The position numbers and the translations under genes were made by a program. DNA of 6,233 bases from Thiomonas sp. (lineage in GTDB: Bacteria > Pseudomonadota > Gammaproteobacteria > Burkholderiales > Burkholderiaceae_C): contig DAIDHU010000291.1 of NCBI GenBank assembly GCA_027451915.1, positions 1 through 6,233 on the forward strand. Reading direction: 5' to 3'. Below the pieces are notes generated by a model. That model saw nothing but the letters and a program-made list of their open reading frames with translations, ran no database searches and had not been told where the DNA came from. Positions 5,370 through 6,233 of this stretch are shown here, piece by piece. Every line of letters begins with the position of its first letter. Within the stretch, counting starts at the first letter, position 1.

Positions 5370-6233
5370 GTGGACACCCGACAGCTCCGGCATTTCCTGG
5401 CGGTGGCCGAGACCCTGCATTTCGGCCGCGCCGCGCAGCGTCTGCGCATGACCCAGCCGCCGCTGAGCCAGTCCATCCGCGCGCTCGAGCGCGAGCTGGG
5501 CGCGCAACTGTTCGTGCGCACCCGGCGCAGCGTGGCGCTCAGCGCCTTCGGCGAACAATGGCTGCCCCATGTGCGCGCGCTGCTGCAGGGGCACGAGGCT
5601 CTGGCCGCCACCGCGCGGCGCCTGCTGGGCGGGGATCTCGGCCGGCTGGAGATTTCCTTTGTCAGCACCGCGGACTACAGCATCCTGCCCGAGCTGGTGC
5701 GGCGATTTCGCGAACGCCATCCCGAGGTGGAGCTGTCGCTCACCGAGGCGACCAGCGACGTGCAGATCGCCTCGCTGCTGGAGGGCAGGACCCATGTAGG
5801 CATCATCCTGCCCGACGGCCAGGAATCGATGCCGGAGCTCCTGTGCTACCGAAGGCTCGAATCCGAGCCCCTGGTGGCCGCGGTTCCCGAGAGCTGGGTG
5901 GAGCAGCGGCGCATCGTGCCCACGCGCGGGCGCCTGGCCCGATCCGCCGTGGTCGCTTCGCCCCTGGTGCTGTTCCCGCGCCACGTCGCGCCCCTGTTCT
6001 ACGACAAGGTGGTCGGCTACTGCTCGGCCTCGGGCGGGCAGGTCGCCATCGCGCAGCACGCGATCCAGATGCAGACCATCGTCAGCCTGGTGTCGGCCGG
6101 CATGGGCATCGCCCTCGTGCCGGCCTCCTTGCGCAGGCTGGCGCGCGCTGGGGTGCGCTACCTGGAACTGCAGGACGCCCCGAGCCTGGCAATAGGCATG
6201 GTCTGGCGCGCCGACCGCATGTACCCGGTGCTG
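5370..6233 (+). CDS. LysR-type transcriptional regulator (3' end outside window)
   Basis: A DNA-binding regulator, open for 288 codons and cut by the window edge. The family usually has about 295-310 residues, so only the extreme C-terminus is missing. The start is GTG at 5370, giving the classic opening MDTRQLRHFLAVAE. No in-frame ATG gives a complete DNA-binding domain, and no strong ribosome binding site is visible. The winged helix-turn-helix occupies about residues 4-62 (FGRAAQRLRMTQPPLSQSI, 18-36), followed by a linker helix to about 90 and the effector domain. By eye-alignment to BenM, T100 and S129 stand where BenM has muconate-binding S99 and T128, so a small carboxylate effector is plausible. 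It is divergent from ilvD across 104 bases, which suggests control of ilvD and itself. The true target and effector are unknown. Confidence 0.93.
   Translation, partial: MDTRQLRHFLAVAETLHFGRAAQRLRMTQPPLSQSIRALERELGAQLFVRTRRSVALSAFGEQWLPHVRALLQGHEALAATARRLLGGDLGRLEISFVSTADYSILPELVRRFRERHPEVELSLTEATSDVQIASLLEGRTHVGIILPDGQESMPELLCYRRLESEPLVAAVPESWVEQRRIVPTRGRLARSAVVASPLVLFPRHVAPLFYDKVVGYCSASGGQVAIAQHAIQMQTIVSLVSAGMGIALVPASLRRLARAGVRYLELQDAPSLAIGMVWRADRMYPVL

Noticed and set aside
3682..5451. 589-residue open frame antisense to ilvD, reaching into the LysR gene
   Set aside because: Repetitive Gly/Ala/His/Val-rich translation. It mirrors IlvD codons and crosses a clear divergent promoter region.

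Overview
The window is GC-rich (about two-thirds G+C by eye), gene-dense chromosomal DNA from a proteobacterium. Protein resemblance and the divergent LysR/ilvD arrangement suggest Burkholderiales (Bordetella/Achromobacter-like), with Xanthomonadales-type Gammaproteobacteria as the alternative. This placement rests on remembered family resemblance, not on a search. No RNA gene, CRISPR array, insertion sequence or phage gene was seen.

Left part (1-3438, + strand): a 271-base leader with a weak Pho-box-like element is followed by two genes. The first encodes an exported phosphoesterase of the AcpA/phospholipase C family (272-2050). The second encodes an exported diheme cytochrome c peroxidase of the MauG/CcpA superfamily (2050-3438). 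Their stop and start share one base (TGATG), and the second gene has no good ribosome binding site of its own, so they look like one translationally coupled operon acting in the periplasm.

Right part (3418-6233): ilvD (dihydroxy-acid dehydratase, branched-chain amino acid synthesis) lies on the - strand. It is convergent with the peroxidase gene and overlaps its 3' end by 21 bases. Upstream of ilvD a 104-base divergent intergenic region carries back-to-back promoter-like sequences around a CGAC-N9-GTCG dyad. A LysR-type regulator then starts with GTG at 5370 and runs off the right edge. The layout suggests that the regulator controls itself and possibly ilvD.

The most unusual part is the phosphoesterase/MauG-like pair. 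The diheme enzyme keeps the MauG-type residues W, Q, P and E between its hemes, has a tyrosine where MauG has its Tyr heme ligand, and carries about 30 extra residues between heme 1 and the inter-heme tryptophan. What such an enzyme does beside a secreted phosphoesterase is, to my knowledge, not established.
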